From Wenzhouxiangella sp. XN24 (lineage in GTDB: Bacteria; Pseudomonadota; Gammaproteobacteria; Steroidobacterales; XN24): a stretch of 64,000 nt of DNA. This document shows positions 28,594 to 37,478 of this stretch, one piece after another. Every line of letters starts with the position of its first letter. Position 1 is the stretch's first letter. The notes beneath the pieces are model-generated. The model saw only the letters and a program-made list of their open reading frames with translations. It was not told where the DNA came from and did not search any database. Position numbers and translations under genes: made by a program. The stretch spans positions 434,001-498,000 of the forward strand of contig NZ_JAAMFG010000034.1 of NCBI RefSeq assembly GCF_011064545.1, in the 5' to 3' direction.

Positions 28594-29007
28594 TCACTCC
28601 GGGAATAGATGCGCGGGCAGCGGCCTGGGTCGCATGCTGTCCGCATCGAGACATGCTGCAGTGACCCGGGCGCTGCACAACAGTTCCCCGTCGGGGCCCC
28701 CGCGATGGATCGCCTGGCGAAACACCATGCTGGCTCGCCGCAGTGTTTCGAGCTCGACGGTGACGACGAGCGCGTCTTCGAAACGGGCCGGCCTGTGGTA
28801 GCGGATCTCGACCGCCGTGATGGCGAACAGAAGGCGCTGCGACTCGAGCAACTGCACCTGCGAGACCCCGAGGTGGCGCAGCCACTCGCTACGCGCCCGC
28901 TCGAGGAACTTCAGGTAGTTGGCATAGTAGACCACGCCGCCGAGGTCCGTGTCCTCGTAGTAGACGCGCACGGGCCATTCGAAGCGCGCGGTCACGGTCG
29001 GGCCCAT
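28594..29007 (-). CDS. ybgC: acyl-CoA thioesterase YbgC
   Basis: A 137-residue hot-dog-fold thioesterase of the 4-hydroxybenzoyl-CoA thioesterase type, the usual first gene of tol-pal operons. The active-site string YYEDTDLGGVVYYANYLKFLERARSEWLR carries the catalytic Asp. The ATG at 29007 lies directly after ruvB, and the longer open frame has no family similarity. Its physiological substrate is not settled; a link to phospholipid metabolism is known for the family. Confidence 0.93.
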   Translation of the reverse strand: MGPTVTARFEWPVRVYYEDTDLGGVVYYANYLKFLERARSEWLRHLGVSQVQLLESQRLLFAITAVEIRYHRPARFEDALVVTVELETLRRASMVFRQAIHRGGPDGELLCSARVTAACLDADSMRPRPLPAHLFPE

Positions 29008-29008
29008 G

Positions 29009-30070
29009 TCAACTCGAACCGTCGTCGCCCTGCTGGAACAGCGAGAGCGTTTCCGGGTCGAGGACGCGGGCCGGCGCCGGCAGGCCGAAATGCAGGTACG
29101 CATGTCGCGTCGCCATGCGGCCGCGCGCGGTGCGCATCATCAGGCCCTGCTGGATCAGGAAGGGCTCGAGCACGTCCTCGATCGTGCCGCGCTCCTCGCC
29201 GATGGCGGCGGCCAGGCTGTCCACGCCGACGGGACCCCCGTCGAATTTCTCCATGATCGTCAACAGGAGGCGGCGGTCCATGACGTCGAAGCCGCGCGGG
29301 TCCACGTCCAGCATGTCCATCGCCGCGGTCGCCACGCCCGCGTCGATCTGCCCGTTGCCTTCGACCTGGGCGAAATCACGCACGCGGCGCAGCAGGCGGT
29401 TCGCGATGCGCGGCGTGCCGCGGGAGCGGCGGGCGATCTCGTGGCTGCCCTGCGGATCGATCTCCACGTCGAGGATGCCCGCGGAGCGGGTCACGATCCG
29501 CCCCAGCTCCGCGTCGTCGTAGAACTCCAGGCGCTGCACGATGCCGAAGCGATCCCGCAGCGGGGAGGTCAGCAACCCGGCGCGCGTGGTAGCGCCCACC
29601 AGGGTGAACGGCGGCAGGTCGATCTTGATCGAGCGCGCGCCGGGCCCCTCGCCGATGATGATGTCCAGCTGGAAATCCTCCATCGCGGGATAGAGGATTT
29701 CCTCCACCACCGGGCTGAGCCGATGGATCTCGTCGACGAACAGCACGTCGCGCGGCTCGAGGTTGGACAGGATGGCGGCCAGGTCGCCGGGGCGCTCCAG
29801 CACCGGGCCCGAGGTATGCCGGAGGCTGACGCCCAGCTCGTTGGCGACGATATGGGCCAGGGTAGTCTTGCCGAGCCCCGGCGGACCGAATATCAGCACG
29901 TGGTCCAGCGCCTCCTCGCGCTGGCGTGCTGCCTTGATGAAGATTTCCATCTGCCGCCGGACGGAAGCCTGGCCGACGTAGTCTTCCAGCAGGCGCGGCC
30001 GGATCGCCCGGTCCAGCGCCTCGTCCTCGGCGCCGGCGGCGGCTGTCACCACGCGGTCATGTTCGATCAT
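29009..30070 (-). CDS. ruvB: Holliday junction branch migration DNA helicase RuvB
   Basis: A 353-residue AAA+ motor that drives branch migration of Holliday junctions with RuvA. Walker A GPPGLGKT is at residues 62-69 and Walker B VDEIH at about 112-116. The C-terminal winged helix contains [16 protein letters not shown] and ends with the typical PRGR-like segment [15 protein letters not shown]. It lies three bases after ruvA. Confidence 0.97.
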   Translation of the reverse strand: MIEHDRVVTAAAGAEDEALDRAIRPRLLEDYVGQASVRRQMEIFIKAARQREEALDHVLIFGPPGLGKTTLAHIVANELGVSLRHTSGPVLERPGDLAAILSNLEPRDVLFVDEIHRLSPVVEEILYPAMEDFQLDIIIGEGPGARSIKIDLPPFTLVGATTRAGLLTSPLRDRFGIVQRLEFYDDAELGRIVTRSAGILDVEIDPQGSHEIARRSRGTPRIANRLLRRVRDFAQVEGNGQIDAGVATAAMDMLDVDPRGFDVMDRRLLLTIMEKFDGGPVGVDSLAAAIGEERGTIEDVLEPFLIQQGLMMRTARGRMATRHAYLHFGLPAPARVLDPETLSLFQQGDDGSS

Positions 30071-30073
30071 GGT

Positions 30074-30664
30074 TCACCTCGCCGCCGCCTGCAGGGCCGC
30101 CCGGATCAGTCCCTCGGTGCTTTGTGCCGGATCGGCCACGAGCTTCAGGAGACGCTGGGCCTCCTGCGGACGATACCCCAGCGCCACCAGTGCGCCGAAT
30201 GCCTCGTCGCTCGCGGATCCTTCGACGCCCGCCGGCATCGACTGGACGAGCGCCGAGCCCGCCTGTTCCAGGCGGTCACGCATCTCGACGATCAGCCGGT
30301 CGGCGGTCTTGCGCCCGACGCCGGGGATCCGCGTGAGCGAGGCGGCATCGGCCCCTTCCACGCAGCGCACGAACGCTTCCACGCTGATCCCGGAAAGGAT
30401 GGCCAGCGCGATGCGTGCGCCGACGCCGCTGACCTTGATGAGACTGCGAAACAGTTGCCGCTCGGCCTCGCTGGCAAACCCGTACAGCACATGCGCGTCC
30501 TCGCGCACCAGCAGGTGGGTCAGGATTCGCACGGGCTGGCCCGTTTCCGGCAGCTGGTAGAACGTGGACATCGGCGCCTCGAGTTCGTAACCCACGCCAC
30601 CGACGTCCACCAGCAGCTGCGGCGGATGGCGCGCGACCAGCGTACCGTTCAGAAACCCGATCAT
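30074..30664 (-). CDS. ruvA: Holliday junction DNA-binding protein RuvA
   Basis: A 196-residue protein with an N-terminal OB fold (residues 1-65), two helix-hairpin-helix motifs in the middle (LIKVSGVGARIALAIL and LTRIPGVGRKTADRLIVE), and a C-terminal RuvB-contact domain after an acid linker. It forms the tetramer that holds the four-way junction. Its start overlaps the ruvC stop by four bases. Confidence 0.96.
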   Translation of the reverse strand: MIGFLNGTLVARHPPQLLVDVGGVGYELEAPMSTFYQLPETGQPVRILTHLLVREDAHVLYGFASEAERQLFRSLIKVSGVGARIALAILSGISVEAFVRCVEGADAASLTRIPGVGRKTADRLIVEMRDRLEQAGSALVQSMPAGVEGSASDEAFGALVALGYRPQEAQRLLKLVADPAQSTEGLIRAALQAAAR

Positions 30665-31179
30665 CCCGTTCCCCCGGCGAGCGCGGCCCGCAACGCCCGG
30701 CCCTTGCGCAATTGAGCATGACAGATCGCCACGGCCAGGGCGTCCGCGGCATCGGCAGCCAACGGGCCGCGGACCGCCAGCAGCTTGCGCACCATGTGCG
30801 CCACCTGCACCTTCTCTGCGGCGCCGCTGCCGGTCACGGCCAGCTTGACCTCCCGCGCGGCATACTCGTGCACCGGCGTCGGCCGCAGGAAGGTCCCGCA
30901 GAGCGCGGCCGCGCGGGCCTGTCCCAGCTTCAGCGCACTGTCCGCGTTGCGATGCATGAACACCCGTTCCACGGAAATCTCGTCCGGCTGGTACTGATCC
31001 ACCAGCCGCGTCGCTCCTTCGAAGATGATCCGCAGGCGATCCGCCATCTCCCCGCCACGGGTGCGTATGCAGCCGCTCGCCAGGTAGCGCATCGCCCGGC
31101 CCTCCACGACAATGACGCCGAAGCCCGTGACCTGCGAGCCGGGATCGATGCCGAGGATGGTCAGGGCGCCCGTCACCAT
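30661..31179 (-). CDS. ruvC: crossover junction endodeoxyribonuclease RuvC
   Basis: A 172-residue RNase-H-fold nuclease that resolves Holliday junctions. The first catalytic Asp is in LGIDPGSQVTGFGV, Glu in ISVERVF, and the C-terminal pair in AADAADALAVAICHA. Length fits E. coli RuvC (173). It starts 18 bases after yebC in the order yebC-ruvC-ruvA-ruvB. Confidence 0.96.
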   Translation of the reverse strand: MVTGALTILGIDPGSQVTGFGVIVVEGRAMRYLASGCIRTRGGEMADRLRIIFEGATRLVDQYQPDEISVERVFMHRNADSALKLGQARAAALCGTFLRPTPVHEYAAREVKLAVTGSGAAEKVQVAHMVRKLLAVRGPLAADAADALAVAICHAQLRKGRALRAALAGGTG

Positions 31180-31197
31180 CCGCTGCCCGGCCGGGCC

Positions 31198-31941
31198 TCA
31201 GGCTCCCACCAGCACATCGTCGGACAGTTCGGCGTTGCTGTACACGTCCTGCACGTCGTCGAGATCCTCGAGCATTTCCAGGAGCTTCAGCACCTGGTCG
31301 GCTTCCTCGCCGTCCACCGCCACGCCCGTCGCGGCCCGCATCGTGACCTCGGCCTCTTCCGGGGCCAGGCCGGCCTGGTCGAGCGCCTCGCGCACCGCCT
31401 CGAAGTCCGCCGGCGCGGTGATCACGTCCAGCGAGCCGTCTTCGTTCGGCACGATGTCCTCTGCGCCGGCCTCGAGCGCCACGTTCATCAATTGCTCTTC
31501 ACTCGTCCCGGACGGGTAACTGAGCACCCCGCAATGCTGGAACAGGTAGGCCACGCTGCCGTCCGCACCGAGGTTTCCGCCGCACTTCGTGAAGGCGTGG
31601 CGCACCTCGCCGACGGTGCGATTGCGATTGTCGGTGAGGCATTCGACCAGCACCGCGACGCCGCCGGGCGCATAGCCTTCGTAGCGGACTTCCTGGTAAT
31701 CGTCGCCGTCGGTCTCTCCGCTGCCCCGCTTCCAGGCCCGGTCGATGGTGTCTTTCGGCACACTGGCCGCTTTCGCCTTGTCGATCGCGAGCCGGAGGCG
31801 CGGATTCATCGCCGGATCGGCGTCGCCGGCGCGCGCCGCGCTGGTGATCTCCCTGATCAGCTTGGTGAAGATCTTGCCGCGTTTCTTGTCCTGGGCGCCC
31901 TTGCGATGCTTGATGTTCGCCCACTTGCTATGGCCTGCCAT
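31198..31941 (-). CDS. yebC: YebC/PmpR-family DNA-binding regulatory protein
   Basis: A 247-residue protein of the YebC family (TACO1-like), beginning with the hallmark [20 protein letters not shown]. Family members act as transcriptional regulators, and some promote translation through proline stretches. It heads the ruv operon, a common arrangement. Confidence 0.95.
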   Translation of the reverse strand: MAGHSKWANIKHRKGAQDKKRGKIFTKLIREITSAARAGDADPAMNPRLRLAIDKAKAASVPKDTIDRAWKRGSGETDGDDYQEVRYEGYAPGGVAVLVECLTDNRNRTVGEVRHAFTKCGGNLGADGSVAYLFQHCGVLSYPSGTSEEQLMNVALEAGAEDIVPNEDGSLDVITAPADFEAVREALDQAGLAPEEAEVTMRAATGVAVDGEEADQVLKLLEMLEDLDDVQDVYSNAELSDDVLVGA

Positions 31942-32009
31942 GAGGTCCCCGCAGGATGTCTAAAGCGATCGATTCTAGCGCCGGCGCGGAAATACCGTCC
32001 ATGCGCGCC

Positions 32010-32567
32010 TCAGAAACGCAGCCGCAATCCGACATGCAGTCCCGTGTCCATGGTCAAGCGCGGCCCCACCTCGAAATCCGCCTTGATCCCGCGGACGCCC
32101 ACGTAAACCTCGCCGTTGCGCAACACGCTGTAGCCGGCCCAGGCAGTGTATTCCCAGTAGGTCGTGACATCACCGAAAGACAACACATCGGGCGCATAAT
32201 AGGCGCTGCCGCCGACGGAGAAGCGGTTGTATTCCGGGAAGGTGTAAGTGACGAAGCCGCCGATCGGGAGCGCGGCGCCGCTGTCATTCGAGCCGATGTC
32301 GGCATCGATCGCCAGCAACCGGCCGCCGAGACCCGCACGCAATGGCTCGCGACCGCCGGTCGCCGCCCCGGTAACATGCAGGCCAGCGCCGAGGACGTTG
32401 CCCTTGTCCTGGTGATGGAACCAGGAAGCGTCCACGACGAGGTTGTTCGACAGGTCGAAATCCGCGGTGATCCGGGCCGCCTTGTTGTTGACGTTGAGGT
32501 CGATCCCGTTGGCCAGGGCCAGCGGCGAAATCGAGAACAGCACCATGAACCACAGGCATCGCGTCAT
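32010..32567 (-). CDS. YfaZ-family outer membrane protein
   Basis: A 185-residue protein with a signal peptide (cut after LALA, about residue 19) and alternating beta-strand patterns ending in a C-terminal aromatic residue (GLRLRF), as expected for a small outer-membrane barrel. It resembles the YfaZ family. The ATG at 32567 follows a perfect GGAGG. Its role is unknown. It is divergent from relA across about 75 bases of AT-rich sequence. Confidence 0.75.
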   Translation of the reverse strand: MTRCLWFMVLFSISPLALANGIDLNVNNKAARITADFDLSNNLVVDASWFHHQDKGNVLGAGLHVTGAATGGREPLRAGLGGRLLAIDADIGSNDSGAALPIGGFVTYTFPEYNRFSVGGSAYYAPDVLSFGDVTTYWEYTAWAGYSVLRNGEVYVGVRGIKADFEVGPRLTMDTGLHVGLRLRF

Positions 32568-32642
32568 CACTGGACCTCCAAATAACATTAAGAAATTACT
32601 GCTAGGCTCGGTATTATATATGGAATTCTGGAAGTTTACTTA
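32568..32642. promoter_or_regulatory. AT-rich divergent promoter region of yfaZ-like gene and relA
   Basis: This 75-base stretch is far richer in A and T than its surroundings. On the plus strand TTAAGA (32588-32593) and TATTAT (32612-32617) with an 18-base gap could form a relA promoter. GGAAG near 32630 would be its ribosome site. The ribosome site GGAGG of the leftward gene also lies here. Confidence 0.35.
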
Positions 32643-34769
32643 GTGGAACAGCTTCCCGACAGCGGGTCCGGCACAGCCGGGATCCTTGCGCAAGCCAGCG
32701 CCGAAGCCGAGGCGCTTGCGCATGAAGGACACGAGGCCTCCGCCCGACGCGGCCTCGCGATCGCCGCGCTGCTGGAAGAGATCCGCGCGGAACCCGAGAT
32801 CCGTGCCGCCGCGATACTTTACCCGTTGGTGGAGGCGGGAGCGATCACGCCGGATGCCGTCGAAAAGCGCTTCGACGCCATCATGCGGCGAAGGGTCGAG
32901 GAAATACAGCGTCTCGGCTCTTTCGGCCTGCCGGAGAACTGGCACCCGGGCAATGCCTTGCCGCCGCCCCAGGCCGAGACCCTGCGCAAGATGCTGCTCG
33001 CGATCGTCGCCGACGTGCGCCTCGTGCTGGTGCGCCTCGCCGACCAGCTGCATCGGCTGCAGTCCGCGCGCGACGCCGGGGCCGAGCAACGGGAACGCGT
33101 GGCGACGGAAACCCGCGAGATCTTCGCACCGCTCGCCAACCGGCTGGGCATCTGGCATTTCAAATGGCAGATGGAAGACCTGGCGTTCCGGCACCTGGAA
33201 CCGGAGACTTACCGCGGCATCGCGCTGTACCTGAAGGAAACGCGCGAGGACCGGGAAGAACGGATCGAGGAAGTCCTGCGGCTGCTGCGCGAGGAGCTGG
33301 CCAGGACGGGGATCAACGGCGACATCGAGGGGCGACCCAAGCACATCTACAGCATCTGGAAAAAGATGCGCCGCAAACACGTCGGCATCGAGCAGGTGTT
33401 CGACATCAGCGCGGTGCGCGTGCTGGTCGACACCGTGCCGGAGTGCTACGCGGTGCTCGGACACGTCCACAGCCTCTGGCCCTACATCTCCGGCGAGTTC
33501 GACGATTACATCGCCAACCCCAAGGGCAATTTCTACCGCTCGCTGCACACCGCGGTCATGGGTCCCGGCAACGAGCCCCTCGAGATCCAGATTCGCACCC
33601 GGGAGATGCACGAGCATGCGGAACTCGGCGTCGCGGCGCACTGGCGCTACAAGGAAGGGGGTCGCGGCGATCCCGCCTTCGAACAGAAGATCAACTGGCT
33701 GCGCCAGCTCATCGCGCCCGGGGAGGACACCGAGACCGACCGGGACCTGCTCGACCAGCTGCGCACCGAGATCTTCGAGGACCGCGTCTATGCATTCACG
33801 CCGGCCGGCGACGTCGTCGATCTTCCGGCCGGGGCGACGCCGCTGGACTTCGCCTACCAGGTGCACACCAACATCGGGCATCACTGCCGCGGCGCCCGGG
33901 TCAACGGGCGAATCGTCCAGCTCACCCATGTGCTGAAGAACGGCGACAAGGTGGAGATCCTCACGGCGAAAAACGCGCACCCGAGTCGGGACTGGATCGC
34001 TCCGCAGGCGGGTTATCTCGTTTCGCCGCGCAGCCGCAGCAAGGTCCGGTCCTGGTTTCGCCAGCAGGACCAGGAGCAGAACCGCCGCTCCGGCAAGCAG
34101 GCGCTGGAGAAGGAGCTGGCGCGACTGGGACTCGAGGTGGATCTCGAACCGGTGGCAAAACGCTTCGGGCTCGGCGGCCAGGAACAGCTGTGGCTGGCCG
34201 TCGGCGCCGGCGACCTGACCATGCCGGCGGTGATCGCCGCCTGCGAGCGGGAGAATCCCTCACCGTTGCCGACGGTCACCGAGGAGGTCCAGGTCAAGGC
34301 GCGCAGGCCGACCTATACGGAGGCGGCGGTGTCGATCTCCGGCGTCGGCGACCTGATGACCAACTTCGCCCGTTGCTGCCGTCCCCTTCCGCCGGAACCG
34401 ATCGCCGGCTACATCACGCAGGGCCGCGGGGTGTCCATTCACCGGGCCAACTGCAAGAACTTCATGCGGCTCCAGGCGCAGCATCCCGAGCGCATCATGG
34501 AAGTCGCATGGGGCGGCAAGGCGCACGCCAGCTATCCGGTCCAGATCGTCGTCGAAGCGTGGGACCGGACCGGCCTGATCCGGGATATTTCCGCCACGCT
34601 CGCGGACGAGAAGATCGACATCAACTCGATGACGTCCCGCATCGAGCGCGTGACCCATGTCGCGACCGTGGACATCACGGTGGGCATCGACAGCCTCGAG
34701 CATCTCAGCCGCCTGATGAACCGCATCGGGCGGCTGCCCAACATCACTTCGGTGCGGCGCAAGGCCTGA
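32643..34769 (+). CDS. relA: GTP pyrophosphokinase RelA, (p)ppGpp synthetase
   Basis: A 708-residue long RelA/SpoT homolog of the monofunctional RelA type. The HD hydrolase domain (about residues 20-175) lacks the HDxxED metal motif, so hydrolysis is not expected. The synthetase domain has Asp254, EFDD at 285-288 (the acidic signature of RelA) and Glu315. TGS (about 390-450), a zinc-finger-like Cys pair and ACT (about 635-705) domains follow. It makes (p)ppGpp in response to uncharged tRNA on ribosomes. The start is GTG. Confidence 0.93.
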   Translation: MEQLPDSGSGTAGILAQASAEAEALAHEGHEASARRGLAIAALLEEIRAEPEIRAAAILYPLVEAGAITPDAVEKRFDAIMRRRVEEIQRLGSFGLPENWHPGNALPPPQAETLRKMLLAIVADVRLVLVRLADQLHRLQSARDAGAEQRERVATETREIFAPLANRLGIWHFKWQMEDLAFRHLEPETYRGIALYLKETREDREERIEEVLRLLREELARTGINGDIEGRPKHIYSIWKKMRRKHVGIEQVFDISAVRVLVDTVPECYAVLGHVHSLWPYISGEFDDYIANPKGNFYRSLHTAVMGPGNEPLEIQIRTREMHEHAELGVAAHWRYKEGGRGDPAFEQKINWLRQLIAPGEDTETDRDLLDQLRTEIFEDRVYAFTPAGDVVDLPAGATPLDFAYQVHTNIGHHCRGARVNGRIVQLTHVLKNGDKVEILTAKNAHPSRDWIAPQAGYLVSPRSRSKVRSWFRQQDQEQNRRSGKQALEKELARLGLEVDLEPVAKRFGLGGQEQLWLAVGAGDLTMPAVIAACERENPSPLPTVTEEVQVKARRPTYTEAAVSISGVGDLMTNFARCCRPLPPEPIAGYITQGRGVSIHRANCKNFMRLQAQHPERIMEVAWGGKAHASYPVQIVVEAWDRTGLIRDISATLADEKIDINSMTSRIERVTHVATVDITVGIDSLEHLSRLMNRIGRLPNITSVRRKA

Positions 34770-36197
34770 CTACTTGTTGATGCCGTGAATCGCCTTGCCG
34801 TCGGCGGCGAGGGCCGCCTCGTGGATCGCTTCGGAGAGGGTCGGATGCGCGTGCACCGTGCGCTGGATATCCTCGATGCTCGCCTGGAATTCCATGGCGA
34901 CCACGAGCTCCCCGATCAGCTCGCCGGCCATCGGCCCGATGACGTGCGCGCCGATGATCGAGTCGTCCCGCCGGTTCGCGACCAGCTTCACCATGCCCGC
35001 GGCCTGCTCCAGCGCCTTGGCCCGCCCGTTGGGCGCGAAGGGGAAGGTGCCGACCTTGTAGTCGATGCCCGCTTCCTTGGCCTGGGCCTCGGTCTTGCCG
35101 ACCCAGGCGATCTCGGGCGCCGTGTAGATGACCGAAGGGATCACCTCGTAATTGACTTCGGCAATCTTGCCGGCGATCAGGTCGGCCACCATCACGCCCT
35201 CCTCGGTGGCCTTGTGCGCCAGCATCGGCCCCCGCACGAGGTCTCCGACCGCCCACACGTTCTTCACCCCCGTGCGGCACTCGTGGTCCACCTTGACGAA
35301 ACCGCGCTCGTCGATCTCGACGCCCGTCCCCTCGCCGAGCAGCCCCTCCGAGCTGGGCCGGCGCCCCACGCAGACGATCAGCTTGTCGAATGTGAGCTCC
35401 TGGACCTCGCCCTTTTCCTCGAACCTGACGGTCACCCCGTCCTTGCCGGCGCTGGCGCCCTGCACCTTGGCGCCGAGCCGGATGTCCAGTCCCTGCCTCT
35501 TGAACTGTCGTTGCGCTTCGCGCGCGATCTGCGCGTCCGCCATCCACAGGAAGCTGTCCATGGCTTCGAGAATGGTGACCTCGGCGCCGAGACGTTTCCA
35601 GACGCTGCCGAGCTCCAGCCCGATCACGCCGGCGCCGATCACGCCGAGCCTGGCCGGCACCGCGTCGAATTCCAGCGCCCGCCAGGAGTCCACGATCTGC
35701 TTCTCGTCGAAGGGCGCGCTCTTGAGCTCGATCGGCCGGGAACCCGCCGCGAGCACCACGTGGGTCGCCGTGAGGGTCTGCGCATTCCCGTCGGGATCCG
35801 TGAACTCGACCTGGCCGTCGCCGAGGTACCGGCCGCGACCCTGCATGCCGGTGACCTTGTTCGCCTTGAACAGCTGGCCGATGCCGCCGGTGAGCTGCTT
35901 GACGATCCCCGCCTTGCGCTGCTGCATCTGTCCCAGGTCGAGCTCGACGCCCGCGGCGCGGATGCCATGCACCTCGAACTCGTGTTGCGCCCGGTGGAAC
36001 AGCTCGGATGACTCCAGCAGCGCCTTAGAGGGAATGCAGCCCGCGTTGAGGCAGGTGCCGCCGAAGGCGCGGCTGCCGTCGTAGTTCTGCCAGTCGTCGA
36101 TGCAGGCGGTACGCAGTCCATGCTGCGCAGCACGGATCGCCGCGGGATAGCCCCCGGGGCCACCGCCGATCACGATCACGTCGAAACTTTCGCTCAT
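34770..36197 (-). CDS. lpdA: dihydrolipoyl dehydrogenase (E3)
   Basis: A 475-residue FAD flavoprotein that reoxidises dihydrolipoyl groups of the 2-oxoglutarate dehydrogenase complex with NAD+. The FAD motif GGGPGGYPAAIRAAQ is near residue 11. The redox pair is Cys49 and Cys54 in GGTCLNAGCIPSKAL. The C-terminal active-site pair is His451 and Glu456 in HPTLSE. It directly follows odhB (18 bases) and is convergent with relA, the two stops abutting. Confidence 0.96.
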   Translation of the reverse strand: MSESFDVIVIGGGPGGYPAAIRAAQHGLRTACIDDWQNYDGSRAFGGTCLNAGCIPSKALLESSELFHRAQHEFEVHGIRAAGVELDLGQMQQRKAGIVKQLTGGIGQLFKANKVTGMQGRGRYLGDGQVEFTDPDGNAQTLTATHVVLAAGSRPIELKSAPFDEKQIVDSWRALEFDAVPARLGVIGAGVIGLELGSVWKRLGAEVTILEAMDSFLWMADAQIAREAQRQFKRQGLDIRLGAKVQGASAGKDGVTVRFEEKGEVQELTFDKLIVCVGRRPSSEGLLGEGTGVEIDERGFVKVDHECRTGVKNVWAVGDLVRGPMLAHKATEEGVMVADLIAGKIAEVNYEVIPSVIYTAPEIAWVGKTEAQAKEAGIDYKVGTFPFAPNGRAKALEQAAGMVKLVANRRDDSIIGAHVIGPMAGELIGELVVAMEFQASIEDIQRTVHAHPTLSEAIHEAALAADGKAIHGINK

Positions 36198-36215
36198 CTT
36201 GTTACCCGGTATGTG

Positions 36216-37478
36216 TTACAGCTGGATCAGCAGGCGGGCCGGATCCTCGAGACTTTCCTTGACGCTGACCAGGAACTGCACGGCCTCGCGGCCGTCGATG
36301 ATCCTGTGGTCATAGGTCAGGGCGATGTACATCATCGGCCGCACACGGATCTCGCCGTCCACCACCATGGCGCGGTCCTGGATCTTGTGCATGCCGAGGA
36401 TCGCACTCTGCGGCGGGTTGATGATCGGGGTGGACATCAGCGAGCCGAACACCCCCCCGTTGGTGATCGTGAACGTGCCGCCCGTCAGGTCGTCCACGCC
36501 GATCTTCCCGTCGCGGGCCCGCGCGGCGTACTCGCCGATGTTGCGCTCGATGTCGGCGAAGCTCATGACGTCCGCATCCCTCAGGACCGGGACCATGAGG
36601 CCGCGATCCGTCGAGACCGCGACCCCGATGTCGTAGTAGTCGTGGTAGATGAGGTCACTGCCTTCCACGGACGCGTTGACGACCGGGAACTTGCGCAGGG
36701 CCTCGATGGCCGCCTTGACGAAGAAACTCATGAAGCCGATGCGCACGCCGTGCTTCTTCTCGAAGCTGTCGCGATAGCGCTTGCGAATGTCCATCACCGC
36801 GCCGAGGTCCACCTCGTTGAAAGAAGTGAGCATGGCGGCCGTGGCCTGGGCCTCGACGAGCCGCTCCGCGATCCGGGTCCGCATCCGGGTCATGGGAATG
36901 CGCCGCTCTTCGCGGGCGCCGCGGGCCGCAGCACCCGGCTTCGACGGAGCGGCGGCGGCCTCGCCCGCGCCGGGCTTGCCGGCCGGCCGCTCCAGGAAAT
37001 CCATGACATCCGCCTTGGTGATCCGGCCGTCGCGCCCGCTGCCCCGGATGTCGGCGGGATCGAGCCCGTGCTCGTCCACGAGCCGGCGGACCGACGGGCT
37101 GAGCCGGCCCGCGGCCTTGCCCGGCGTCTCCTCGCCCTCGTCGCCTTCCTCCTCGTCGGTCGCAGCCCCGGCCGCGTCATCGGCGCTCGCGGCGCCCGCG
37201 GCCGCCGCCGGCGCCGCGGTTTCCGCCTTGCCGCCGGCCTCGCCTTCCTCGAGGATCGCGAGAATCTCGCCGGCAGTCACGGTGGTCCCGTCCGAGATGC
37301 GGATTTCCTTGAGGACTCCGTCGGCCGGCGCGGGCACCTCGAGGACGACCTTGTCGGTCTCCAGGTCCGCGAGGTTTTCATCGCGGCTGACCCGGTCGCC
37401 GGGCGACTTGTGCCATGCGACCAGCGTCGCGTCCGCGACCGATTCCGGCAGCTGCGGCACCTTCACTTCCATGCTCAT
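36216..37478 (-). CDS. odhB: 2-oxoglutarate dehydrogenase E2 (dihydrolipoyl succinyltransferase)
   Basis: A 420-residue E2 core subunit. The lipoyl domain has Lys43 in LETDKVVLEV. A long linker (about 80-125) is Ala-rich and strongly acidic (DEEEGDEGEE). The E3-binding domain is about 128-166, and the catalytic domain ends with DHRIIDGREAV (His391, Asp395). Its ATG overlaps the odhA stop (ATGA). Confidence 0.95.
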   Translation of the reverse strand: MSMEVKVPQLPESVADATLVAWHKSPGDRVSRDENLADLETDKVVLEVPAPADGVLKEIRISDGTTVTAGEILAILEEGEAGGKAETAAPAAAAGAASADDAAGAATDEEEGDEGEETPGKAAGRLSPSVRRLVDEHGLDPADIRGSGRDGRITKADVMDFLERPAGKPGAGEAAAAPSKPGAAARGAREERRIPMTRMRTRIAERLVEAQATAAMLTSFNEVDLGAVMDIRKRYRDSFEKKHGVRIGFMSFFVKAAIEALRKFPVVNASVEGSDLIYHDYYDIGVAVSTDRGLMVPVLRDADVMSFADIERNIGEYAARARDGKIGVDDLTGGTFTITNGGVFGSLMSTPIINPPQSAILGMHKIQDRAMVVDGEIRVRPMMYIALTYDHRIIDGREAVQFLVSVKESLEDPARLLIQL

